From Sphingomonas sp. JUb134 (GTDB taxonomy: Bacteria > Pseudomonadota > Alphaproteobacteria > Sphingomonadales > Sphingomonadaceae): DNA of 64,000 nt. The notes beneath the pieces were generated by a model. The model was not told the origin of the DNA and did no database searches. It worked only from the letters and a program-made list of their open reading frames with translations. Below are positions 45,449 to 53,613 of the stretch, one piece after another. The DNA lies in the NCBI RefSeq assembly GCF_004341505.2, contig NZ_SLYP02000001.1, positions 1,747,001 to 1,811,000 of the forward strand, in the 5' to 3' direction. Positions within the stretch are counted from its first letter, which is position 1. Every line of letters begins with the position of its first letter. A program made the translations under genes and the position numbers.

Positions 45449-45474
45449 AACGCGCCTGCGCGCCGCTGCGTTCC
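45449..45474 (-). promoter_or_regulatory. EcfG-type promoter for the small stress gene
   Basis: On the minus strand it reads GGAAC-N17-CGTT, the full EcfG consensus. The -10 element is 22 bp from the ATG, giving a short leader that still holds the AAAGGAGAG ribosome site. Confidence 0.75.
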
Positions 45475-45525
45475 GCCGGCGGCCGTGGTTGACAAGCGCG
45501 TCCCGGACGGCACGTGGTGAGCGAG

Positions 45526-46902
45526 ATGAATTCCCCCCAAGCTCCTGCCCCGGCTGACCGCACGGCGAGTCCGGCGAAGCCTTCGCTGGGTCGGATCGCT
45601 CTTTTTGCGACCGGCGATTTCGCCTGCAATCTCTACTGGCAGAGCCTCAGCTTCTTTCTGCTGTTCTTCTACACCGATGCGCTGCGGCTCTCGCCTGCGG
45701 TGGCCGGTATCGTGCTGCTGATCGGATCGGTGTGGGACGGGATCGCGGACCTGCTGGTCGGCATTCACGCCGAGCGCTCCCGCCGCGACTATCGCTGGTT
45801 CCTGAGCGCGGGGGCGATGCCGCTGGGGCTGGGGTTCGTGCTGCTGTACGTGGCGCCGCCGCTGGACGGCGCTGTCTTGATGGTGACCGTGCTGGCGATG
45901 CACCTTCTCTTCCGGGCGCTCTATGCCTTTGTGAACATTCCCTATTCGGCCATGACCGCGCGGATCACGGGCGACAGCGGGCAGCGGGCGCTGATTTCCG
46001 GTCTGCGCATGCTCTTCGGCACGGCGGCTGCTCTGGTGGTGGCGCTGGGGACCGAACGCATTGCGGCGATCCGGCCGGGAGGCTTGGGAGGGACGGAGGG
46101 GTATCTGACGGCGGCGCTGCTGTTCGGGCTCGTCGGCGCGGCGCTGCTGGTCGTCGTCGGTCGCGGATCGCCCGCCGCCTATGGCCAGGGGCAGGCGCGC
46201 GTCTCCATCCTCGCCGCGATGCGGGTGCTCGCCCGCAATCGCGCCTTCGTGACGCTCAACCTCGCGATGGCGGCGGTCGGCATGGCCGCGACGGCGCTCA
46301 CCCGGTCGGTACTCTATTATTTCAGCTATGTGGTGGGCGACAGCGCAGGCGGCCCGGCAGCGCTGGCGATGATGGGCTTTGCGGGCGCGCTCTTCGTACC
46401 GATGTGGATGGCGCTCGGCGTGCGGACCGGGATGCGTGGACTCTGGTTCGCTTCCGCCGTGCTCGGGACCGCTGCGGTCGGTGCATTCGCGGGAGCCGGT
46501 GGGTCGGATGCCTGGACGGCGCAGCTGTTCCTGGTGGTGATGCAGGCGGTGCTGGTCGGCTTCAACCTCGTGTTCTGGGCCATGCTGCCGGACACGGTGG
46601 AATATGGCGAGCACCGCGCCGGGGTGCGGGTGGAGGCGCTGGGTTTCGGCGTGTCGGCGCTGGTTCAGAAATTCGCGCTGGGGTTGGCCGCCGCCCTGAT
46701 GGGGCTCATCTACCAGCTGGTCGGCTATCATCCCGGCGCCGTGCAGACGGCGGAGACGGTGACGGGCATCCGGTGGGTGATGCTGGCGATGCCGGCCCTG
46801 TGCTTCGGCGCTTCGGCCGTCGTGATGTGGGCGAACCCGCTCCGGCGCGGAGCGCATGCGAAGATCGTCGCGGATCTTGCGTCACGCGCGAAGGAGAAGT
46901 GA
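45526..46902 (+). CDS. MFS sugar transporter, GPH (MelB-like) family
   Basis: 458 residues, 12 predicted membrane helices. The N-terminal helix 1-2 region GDFACNLYWQSLSFFLLFFY with a following SVWDGIADLLVG carries the family Asp residues of the glycoside-pentoside-hexuronide:cation symporters. Probably imports an oligosaccharide or glycoside. It lies beside the GH3/LacI/TonB/GH144-like genes, so it is the likely inner-membrane step of that locus. GTG 45514 is an alternative start; the ATG 45526 is closely preceded by GGTGAG. Confidence 0.88.
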   Translation: MNSPQAPAPADRTASPAKPSLGRIALFATGDFACNLYWQSLSFFLLFFYTDALRLSPAVAGIVLLIGSVWDGIADLLVGIHAERSRRDYRWFLSAGAMPLGLGFVLLYVAPPLDGAVLMVTVLAMHLLFRALYAFVNIPYSAMTARITGDSGQRALISGLRMLFGTAAALVVALGTERIAAIRPGGLGGTEGYLTAALLFGLVGAALLVVVGRGSPAAYGQGQARVSILAAMRVLARNRAFVTLNLAMAAVGMAATALTRSVLYYFSYVVGDSAGGPAALAMMGFAGALFVPMWMALGVRTGMRGLWFASAVLGTAAVGAFAGAGGSDAWTAQLFLVVMQAVLVGFNLVFWAMLPDTVEYGEHRAGVRVEALGFGVSALVQKFALGLAAALMGLIYQLVGYHPGAVQTAETVTGIRWVMLAMPALCFGASAVVMWANPLRRGAHAKIVADLASRAKEK

Positions 46903-46935
46903 GGCACCGTGCCCCTGCTGCAGGAGCACGGTGCC
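46903..46935. terminator. Long hairpin between convergent MFS and bglX genes
   Basis: GGCACCGTGC and GCACGGTGCC form a 10-bp perfect stem, extended inside by CCTG-CTG-CAGG across one mismatch. It begins directly after the MFS stop and ends 11 bp before the bglX stop. There is no T run, so termination may need Rho, or it may stabilise both mRNA ends. Confidence 0.6.
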
Positions 46936-46946
46936 GGTGGCGCGCC

Positions 46947-49244
46947 TCAACCCTTGGTGAGGGTGAAGCCGCTTGAAACGCCTTCCGCTTCGGCGGAGGG
47001 CGCCACCCACAGGCGGAACAGCCCCGCCTCGACGGTCGGGCGGCCGTCGAGACCCAGGAACTGGAGGTCGGCGCGGGTGAGGGTGAAGCGCACCTCCTGC
47101 GATTGGCCGGGTTCGAGCTTGATCTTGCGATAGCCCTTCAACTCGCGGACCGGACGGGTGAGGCTGGCGGTCTGGTCGTGGATGTAGAGCTGGACCACTT
47201 CCTCGGCGGTACGCGTGCCGCGGTTGGTGATCGTCGCCCGCACCGTCAGCGTGCCATCCCAGGCAAGCGTGCCGCCGCCCAGGTCGAGGTCCGAATATTC
47301 GATCCGGCCGTAAGTGAGCCCATGTCCGAACGGGAAGCGGGCTGCGTTGGACGCCTCGCGGTAGTGCGTCTTGTAGGGCTGGAGCGGCCCCGCTGGATTG
47401 GGGCGCCCCGTGCGCTTGTGCGCGTAGTAATAGGGCACTTGTCCCGGCACCTGCGGGAAGCTGACCGGAAGGCGTGCGGAAGGACCCTCGCGCCCGAACA
47501 GGATGTCGGCGGTGGCGGGGCCGCTCTCGGAGCCCAGGAACCAGGTCACCAGGATCGCCGGGGCGGCGAGCACTGCCCCTTCGAGCGCAAGCGCGCGGCC
47601 GTTCTTAAGCAGCACCACGATCGGCTTGCCGGTCTTGGCGACGGCTTCGGCCAGGGCCTGTTGCGCCGGCGGGATCACCACCAGGTTGCGCGACTGCGCC
47701 TCGCCCGACATGTCCTGGCTCTCGCCGATCGCGAGCACGACGATGTCGGCGGCATTCGCGGCGGCGATCGCAGCCTCGATGCCGCCGGGCAGCGGGGCGG
47801 TCACTCCGGAGCCTGCCGTTGCCGTCACCAGCGACGGATCCGCTATCGCCTGGCGCACGCCGGTCAGCAGGTCGACCGCCTCCGCATCGGAGCCATAGAC
47901 GTTCCACGGGCCGATCAGGTCGTGCTTTCCTTCTGCGAAGGGGCCGATCAGCGCGATCCGCTTGCCGGAACGGGGCAGGGGAAGTAGGTCGCCCTCGTTC
48001 TTCAAGAGCACGATCGAGCGGCGCGCAGCCTCCCGCGCCACGGCCAGATTTCCGGCGCTGCGCACCCGCGCCTTTTCGCGGCGCGGGTCGATGCGACGGA
48101 ACGGGTCGTCGAACAGGCCAAGACGCACCTTGAGCGCCAGCACGCGGCGGACCGCCTGGTCGAGTCGCGCCATCGGCACCTCGCCCGCGGCAACCAGCGA
48201 CGGCAGGTGCTGCATGTAGAAGCCGCTCTGCATGCTCATGTCGACTCCCGCGAGGAAGGCGAGCTTCGTCGCCTCCCGCGCATCGGCGGCAAAGCCGTGG
48301 TCGATCAACTCCATGTCGCCGGTGTAGTCGGACACGACCAAGCCGTCGAAACCCCACTCCTTGCGCAACACGTCGTCCAGCAGCCAGGGATTGGCGGTTG
48401 CCGGGACGCCGGACAGTTCGTTGAACGAGGCCATGACCGTGCCGGAGCCTGCGTCGAAGGCGGCCTGGAAGGGCGGGAAGTAGATCTCGCGCAACGTGCG
48501 CTCGGAGACGTCGACCGCTCCGTAGTCGAGCCCGGCCTCCGCTGCGCCATAGGCGGCGAAATGCTTGGCGCACGACATCACGGAATCATTGGCCCACAAG
48601 GATTTCCCCTGGAAACCGCGCACGCGCGCCGTCGCCATGTCGCGGCCGAGCCGTACGTCTTCGCCGGAACCCTCGACTCCGCGACCCCAGCGGGCGTCGC
48701 GGGCGACGTCGACCATCGGCGCGAAGGTCCAGTCGATGCCGGCGGCGGCCGCCTCGATCGCCGCGACCCGTGCGGCCTTCTCGACCAGCTCCGGCTCGAA
48801 GCTTGCCGCCTCCGCGAGCGGTACCGGGAAGACGGTGCGAAAGCCGTGGATGACGTCTGCCGCGAACAGCAGCGGGATCTTCAGGCGGGATTCGCGGACT
48901 GCCACACGCTGCATCTGGCGCGCCATTTCGGCACCATTGCCGTTGAAGACGCCGCCCAGCCGCCCGGCCCGGGTCTGGGCGAGCTGGGCATCGAAGGTGC
49001 CGTTGGACGCCGCGGGGTTCAGCGCGTTGGCCGCGCCGCCGGCCCATGCCGCAGCCATCAGCGTCAGCTGTCCGGCCTTTTCCTCGACCGTCATCTTTCC
49101 GATCAGAGCCTCGACGGAAGCGGGAAGCCCCTGGCTTTCGGCCGCGACCGTCCGCAGCAGTGCATGCGCGGGGCTCGCGCGCCAAGCGGTCAGCGCGGCC
49201 GCTCCCATCACCATCGCACGCCTGGAAATGCGCAGGTCGTTCAT
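46947..49244 (-). CDS. bglX: GH3 beta-glucosidase, Tat-exported (BglX-like)
   Basis: 765 residues. A twin-arginine signal (ISRRAMVMGAAALTAW...AHA) predicts periplasmic export. The GH3 (alpha/beta)8 domain has KHFAAYG near residue 227 and the catalytic nucleophile Asp306 in GLVVSDYTGD. The second GH3 domain with VVLAIGESQDMSGEA-type motifs and a C-terminal fibronectin III-like domain follow. It would release glucose from the non-reducing end of beta-glucans. Divergent from lacI across a palindromic operator. Confidence 0.94.
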   Translation of the reverse strand: MNDLRISRRAMVMGAAALTAWRASPAHALLRTVAAESQGLPASVEALIGKMTVEEKAGQLTLMAAAWAGGAANALNPAASNGTFDAQLAQTRAGRLGGVFNGNGAEMARQMQRVAVRESRLKIPLLFAADVIHGFRTVFPVPLAEAASFEPELVEKAARVAAIEAAAAGIDWTFAPMVDVARDARWGRGVEGSGEDVRLGRDMATARVRGFQGKSLWANDSVMSCAKHFAAYGAAEAGLDYGAVDVSERTLREIYFPPFQAAFDAGSGTVMASFNELSGVPATANPWLLDDVLRKEWGFDGLVVSDYTGDMELIDHGFAADAREATKLAFLAGVDMSMQSGFYMQHLPSLVAAGEVPMARLDQAVRRVLALKVRLGLFDDPFRRIDPRREKARVRSAGNLAVAREAARRSIVLLKNEGDLLPLPRSGKRIALIGPFAEGKHDLIGPWNVYGSDAEAVDLLTGVRQAIADPSLVTATAGSGVTAPLPGGIEAAIAAANAADIVVLAIGESQDMSGEAQSRNLVVIPPAQQALAEAVAKTGKPIVVLLKNGRALALEGAVLAAPAILVTWFLGSESGPATADILFGREGPSARLPVSFPQVPGQVPYYYAHKRTGRPNPAGPLQPYKTHYREASNAARFPFGHGLTYGRIEYSDLDLGGGTLAWDGTLTVRATITNRGTRTAEEVVQLYIHDQTASLTRPVRELKGYRKIKLEPGQSQEVRFTLTRADLQFLGLDGRPTVEAGLFRLWVAPSAEAEGVSSGFTLTKG

Positions 49245-49325
49245 CAGAAATCCTCCCGGAAAATGTCGTTCCACCGCGGCTGTGGCCCGGCTTGTTTCGC
49301 CTTCTTGCCCACCGCGTCAAATTGA

Positions 49326-49339
49326 TGTAACCGGTTACA
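49326..49339. promoter_or_regulatory. LacI-family operator between bglX and lacI
   Basis: TGTAACCGGTTACA is a perfect 14-bp palindrome with the central CG step typical of LacI/GalR operators. It is 82 bp before the bglX start and 86 bp before the lacI start, so one dimer could control both directions. Confidence 0.85.
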
Positions 49340-49424
49340 CATACAGTGATCAGCGGCGCAACAGCAAGCCGTTGGCGGGACCGGAAGTGCCGGTCTGGGT
49401 TTTGGAAGGACGTCGGGAAGGGCA

Positions 49425-50453
49425 ATGGCGCACGCCACCATCCGTGATGTGGCTCGGGAGGCGGACGTCTCCGTTGCCTCCGTTTCGCGCGTCCTCAACG
49501 GACACAGCAACGTCCGGCCGGCGGTGCGCGAGCGCGTGCAGGCCGTTGCGGCGGCCCTCGGCTACGTCCCGCACGCGGGCGCCCGTAACCTTAGCCTGGC
49601 GCGCACGAACGCCATCGGCGTCATGCTCCCGGATCTCCACGGTGAATTCTTTTCCGAAACCGCGCGCGGCATCGACAGCGAGGCGTCGACGCGCGGGCTG
49701 CAACTGCTGCTCTCCAACGCGCATACGAACCCTGCGCGTGCGATCGAGACGCTGCGTACGATGCGCGGGCGCGTCGATGGCGTCATCATCATGGCGCCGG
49801 ACCTCGATCCCGAGCAGTTGTTCGAGCATCTGCCGCCGAGCCTCCCCGCCGTGCTGATCAACTGCCCGGGGAATGTTGGGGGCCGCGCCGAACTGCGGGT
49901 GGATAATGTCGCCGGCGCCGAGGCGATGGTGGACCATCTGGTGTCCACGGGACGCCGCCGGATCGTCCACCTGTCGGGGCCGGAAGGGAACTCCGAGGCG
50001 CAGGCGCGTATCGCGGGTTATCGGGCGGCAATGGCGCGCCACGGGCTCGTGCCGCGGATCCTGCCCGGCGACTTCTTCGAGGGGGCGGGTACTGCTGCTG
50101 CGGAAGCGCTGCTTAGCGAACTCGATGGCCGGGAGGCGCCCGACGCGCTGTTCGCGGCCAATGACATGATGGCGATCGGCGCGATGATGCGCCTTCGCCG
50201 CGCCGGGGTCGCCGTACCCGGGCGCATCGCAATTGCCGGCTTCGACGATGTGCCGCTCGCGCGGCTGATCTCGCCGGCTCTCACCACCATGCGCGTCGGC
50301 ATCGCCGGAATCGGCGCGCGTGCGGTCGTCCGGCTGGCAGCACTGATCGCGGGAGGGCTCGACCATGCGGTCGAACCGCGAACTCCCGAACTGATCGTGC
50401 GCGAAACCAGCGGGCCGGCCATCAACACAGAACAACCGGCAGGCAGGGAATAA
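49425..50453 (+). CDS. LacI-family transcriptional regulator
   Basis: 342 residues. The N-terminal LacI HTH is TIRDVAREADVSVASVSRVLNG (about 5-26) with hinge YVPHAGARNL. A periplasmic-binding-protein-like sensor domain follows (about 60-335) with VDGVIIMAPD and the FDDVPLA segment. It most likely senses a sugar released by the neighbouring hydrolases and binds the palindrome in its own upstream region. Only 10 bp separate it from the TonB receptor gene, so they are cotranscribed. Confidence 0.93.
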   Translation: MAHATIRDVAREADVSVASVSRVLNGHSNVRPAVRERVQAVAAALGYVPHAGARNLSLARTNAIGVMLPDLHGEFFSETARGIDSEASTRGLQLLLSNAHTNPARAIETLRTMRGRVDGVIIMAPDLDPEQLFEHLPPSLPAVLINCPGNVGGRAELRVDNVAGAEAMVDHLVSTGRRRIVHLSGPEGNSEAQARIAGYRAAMARHGLVPRILPGDFFEGAGTAAAEALLSELDGREAPDALFAANDMMAIGAMMRLRRAGVAVPGRIAIAGFDDVPLARLISPALTTMRVGIAGIGARAVVRLAALIAGGLDHAVEPRTPELIVRETSGPAINTEQPAGRE

Positions 50454-50463
50454 GGGCAAAATC

Positions 50464-53400
50464 ATGAGTAGGACCAAGGCTTTGCGGCTAGCGCTCGCGG
50501 GCGCGACGATGCTGGCGGCCAGCACGGCAGTGATTACGCCGGCAGCGGCACAGGTCGGGCAGGCATCGCTGCGCGGCACCATCACCGCCCCCGCGGACAA
50601 TCCCGTGGTGGAGGTCACCGTCGTCGAGGTCTCGACCGGCTTCCGGCGGACCGTGGTCGCGGGCGCGGACGGCAGCTACAACTTCGCGTCGCTGCGGGCG
50701 GGCACCTACCGGCTCGAGATCAAGCTGCAGAACGGCACCCGCAACTCCGACAACTTCACCCTCAACGTCGGTCAGAACGCAGGCCTGGACCTCGACCTGA
50801 GCGCCGACCAGGGCGCCGGGGCTCCGGCAGCCGAGCAGCCGCAGGACGGCGGAGGGGCCGTCGATACGGCGGATACCAGCGGTGACGTGATCGTGACGGG
50901 CAGCCGCCTGCGCTCGCTGACCGGCGGGCAGGTGGGCATCAACATCACCACCCGGCTGATCGAGCAGCTGCCGCAGAACAGCCGCAACTTCCTCGCCTTC
51001 GCCGATCTGGCGCCCGGCGTCCGCTTCATCGAGAGCTCGGACGGCTCCTCGCGCATCCAGGGCGGCGCACAGGGCAGCAACTCCGTCAACGTGTTCATCG
51101 ACGGCGTCAGCCAGAAGGACTATGTCCTGCGTGGCGGTCTGACGGGCCAGGACTCGTCGCCGGGCAATCCGTTCCCGCAGCTCGCGATCGGCGAGTATCA
51201 GGTGATCTCCTCCAACTACAAGGCGGAGTTCGACCAGGTCGGATCGGTAGCGATCACCGCCACGACCAAGTCGGGTACCAACGAGTTCCACGGCGAAGGC
51301 TTCTTCGACTACACCGACGAGAGCCTGCGCGACCGTCGCCCGACCGAAATCTATCCGACCAAGATCGACAAGGTGAAGACGACCGACAAGCAGTTCGGCG
51401 TCGCGCTGGGCGGTCCGATCGTGAAGGACCTCGCGCACTTCTTCGTGAGCTACGAAGGCAAGCGGCGTGAAGTGCCGGTCGACGTTCTGCCTGCAAACGG
51501 CATCTCGGTCGACAGCCTGCCGGAGCAGTATCGCGACCAGTTCGGTACCTACAGCTCCACCTTCAAGCAGGATCTGTATTTCGGCAAGATCGACATCACG
51601 CCGACCGACAGCGATCTGCTTGAATTCACGGGCAAGTACCGCAACGAATCCGGCCTGCAGATCAGCAACGGCATCGCGGCCTATTCGACTGCGACGCTGA
51701 GCAAGGTCGAGGAAATCCGCGGCACCGCCCGTTGGCAGCATACTGCCGACAACTGGATCAACGACTTCCGCGTTGGCTACGAGGATGTGAGCTGGGCGCC
51801 GCGGCCCGCGACGGACGGCATCAGCCAGCAGTTCCGCCGTTCCGAGGTGAACGGTAGTTCGATCAACACCTACAACCTGTTCCGCATCGGTGCGGGCCTG
51901 AACTTCCAGGACAAGGGCCAGACCGGCTGGACCGTCCAGAACGACTTCACCTGGACCGGCTTCGACGGCCACACGATCAAGGCCGGCGTGAAGAGCAAGT
52001 GGGTCAAGCTCAATACGCTTGAGCAGAACCTCCTCAACCCGCTCTACAGCTACGACCTCAACCTTCCGGTCGCGGACGGCTTCAACGACGACATCCCGTA
52101 CCAGCTTCAGTTCGGTGCGGTCGGTTCGCTCGGCGACCCGCGCATCCGTTCGAAGAACTGGCAGCTCGGCCTGTACCTTCAGGACGACTGGGACGTCACC
52201 GACCGGCTGACGCTGAACCTGGGCCTGCGCTGGGACTACGAGCGGACGCCGGCGTTCCTCAACTATGTCACCCCGGACGAGGATCTGACGGCGATCTCGC
52301 CGGAGAACTACCCGAACCTCATCAACGCCGACTACGACATCAACGATTATATCTCGAACGGGAACAATCGTAAGGCGTTCAAGGGCGCCTGGCAGCCGCG
52401 CGTGGGCTTCACCTATCGCTTCGACGAGGCGGGCCGCTTCTCGGTGTTCGGCGGCTACGGCCGGTCCTACGACCGCAACCAGTTCGACTTCCTGCAGCAG
52501 GAGCTGGCCACCGGCCGCTTCCAGCGTCGCACCTTCCTGTTCCAGGGTGCCGACACGCAGAACCCGTGCCTGCCGACCAATCCGGTCTGCATCGCCTGGG
52601 ATCCAGCATATCTGACGGAAGAAGGCCGTCAGCAGCTGGCGGCGCGCGGCACGGCGGGCGGGCGCGAGTTCCGCTTCATCAACAACGACCTGAAGGTTCC
52701 GTACTCGGATCAGTTCAGCCTCGGCCTGCGCGGCCGGTTCCAGCCGGTCGAGCTGGAAGTCGGCTATACCCGCATCGTCAGCAAGGACGGCTTCGTCTAC
52801 CTGCAGGGCAATCGTCGCCCGGACGGCTCGTTCTTCGCACCGTCCCCGACCACGGGCGCGCCACAGGGTCCTGGCAACTTCTCGCCGGCCGGTTACGGGT
52901 CGATCATCATCGGCGACAACGGGCTCGAGACGAAGGCGGACTCGGCATACGTCAAGCTGACCAAGGTCTATTCGGCTGAGTCGCCGTGGAGCCTGGATGC
53001 GACCTACACCTACACCGAGGCGGAGGATAACCGCCCGAACGGGGACCAGGCCGCATACTTCCTGCTCGATTTCCCGAGTGCGGCCGATTACCCGTTCGTT
53101 CGCTCCGGTGCCGTGCCGCGGCATCGCTTCGTGGTGGCGGGCAGCGTCGATCTGCCGATCGACATGTCGATCTCCGCGAAGTTTCAGATCGAATCGCCGA
53201 CCTACCTGCGGGCGCTGGTCGATCGGGCGGATCCGTATGAACGCGTGATCGTCGGTGCAGAGGCGCTGGGTTCGGGCGATCGTTGGGGCCGTCGCCAGCT
53301 CGACCTGGCGATCACCAAGTACGTGCCGCTCAACTTCCTGTATGATCAGGCGCGTCTTCGCTTCCGGCTCGACATCATCAACCTGATGAACGACCGCAAC

Positions 53401-53538
53401 TATGTCGACTTCAACAACAGCCCGGACGACACGACGCGGACCCCTGGTTCGCCGAGCGTCTATCGCGAGCGTTCCACCTACAGCATCGGCGGGAACCCGC
53501 CGCGCACGGTGAAGCTCTCCGCGGGCTTCTCCTTCTAA
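50464..53538 (+). CDS. TonB-dependent receptor with carboxypeptidase-like regulatory domain
   Basis: 1024-residue outer-membrane transporter. Signal peptide with cleavage near AAAQ (about residue 29); a CarboxypepD_reg-like beta-sandwich (about 32-110, GQASLRGTITAP ... GSYNFASLRAGTYRLEI); a linker with a TonB-box-like SGDVIVTGSRL (about 138); plug and 22-strand barrel; the final Phe is typical of barrel proteins. It belongs to the Oar-like group. With GH3 and glucoamylase-like neighbours, glycan uptake is likely. Confidence 0.92.
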   Translation: MSRTKALRLALAGATMLAASTAVITPAAAQVGQASLRGTITAPADNPVVEVTVVEVSTGFRRTVVAGADGSYNFASLRAGTYRLEIKLQNGTRNSDNFTLNVGQNAGLDLDLSADQGAGAPAAEQPQDGGGAVDTADTSGDVIVTGSRLRSLTGGQVGINITTRLIEQLPQNSRNFLAFADLAPGVRFIESSDGSSRIQGGAQGSNSVNVFIDGVSQKDYVLRGGLTGQDSSPGNPFPQLAIGEYQVISSNYKAEFDQVGSVAITATTKSGTNEFHGEGFFDYTDESLRDRRPTEIYPTKIDKVKTTDKQFGVALGGPIVKDLAHFFVSYEGKRREVPVDVLPANGISVDSLPEQYRDQFGTYSSTFKQDLYFGKIDITPTDSDLLEFTGKYRNESGLQISNGIAAYSTATLSKVEEIRGTARWQHTADNWINDFRVGYEDVSWAPRPATDGISQQFRRSEVNGSSINTYNLFRIGAGLNFQDKGQTGWTVQNDFTWTGFDGHTIKAGVKSKWVKLNTLEQNLLNPLYSYDLNLPVADGFNDDIPYQLQFGAVGSLGDPRIRSKNWQLGLYLQDDWDVTDRLTLNLGLRWDYERTPAFLNYVTPDEDLTAISPENYPNLINADYDINDYISNGNNRKAFKGAWQPRVGFTYRFDEAGRFSVFGGYGRSYDRNQFDFLQQELATGRFQRRTFLFQGADTQNPCLPTNPVCIAWDPAYLTEEGRQQLAARGTAGGREFRFINNDLKVPYSDQFSLGLRGRFQPVELEVGYTRIVSKDGFVYLQGNRRPDGSFFAPSPTTGAPQGPGNFSPAGYGSIIIGDNGLETKADSAYVKLTKVYSAESPWSLDATYTYTEAEDNRPNGDQAAYFLLDFPSAADYPFVRSGAVPRHRFVVAGSVDLPIDMSISAKFQIESPTYLRALVDRADPYERVIVGAEALGSGDRWGRRQLDLAITKYVPLNFLYDQARLRFRLDIINLMNDRNYVDFNNSPDDTTRTPGSPSVYRERSTYSIGGNPPRTVKLSAGFSF

Positions 53539-53549
53539 CTCTCCCTGCT

Positions 53550-53586
53550 CTGGCGGGTGGTGCTGTCGCGCCGCCCGCCAGTTTTG
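53550..53586 (+). terminator. Intrinsic terminator between TonB receptor and glucoamylase gene
   Basis: CTGGCGGGTGG pairs with CCGCCCGCCAG (11 bp, one G-T pair) around a 10-nt loop, followed by TTTTGTT. It could lower expression of the enzyme gene relative to the receptor, or end the operon. Confidence 0.75.
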
Positions 53587-53613
53587 TTGCTCCGCGTTTG
53601 TGAAAGGTGTCTC

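Noticed and set aside
45427..46857. N-terminal extension of the small stress protein to 582 residues
   Set aside because: The extra 477 residues are antisense to the MFS gene. A good ribosome site and an EcfG promoter place the true start at 45426.
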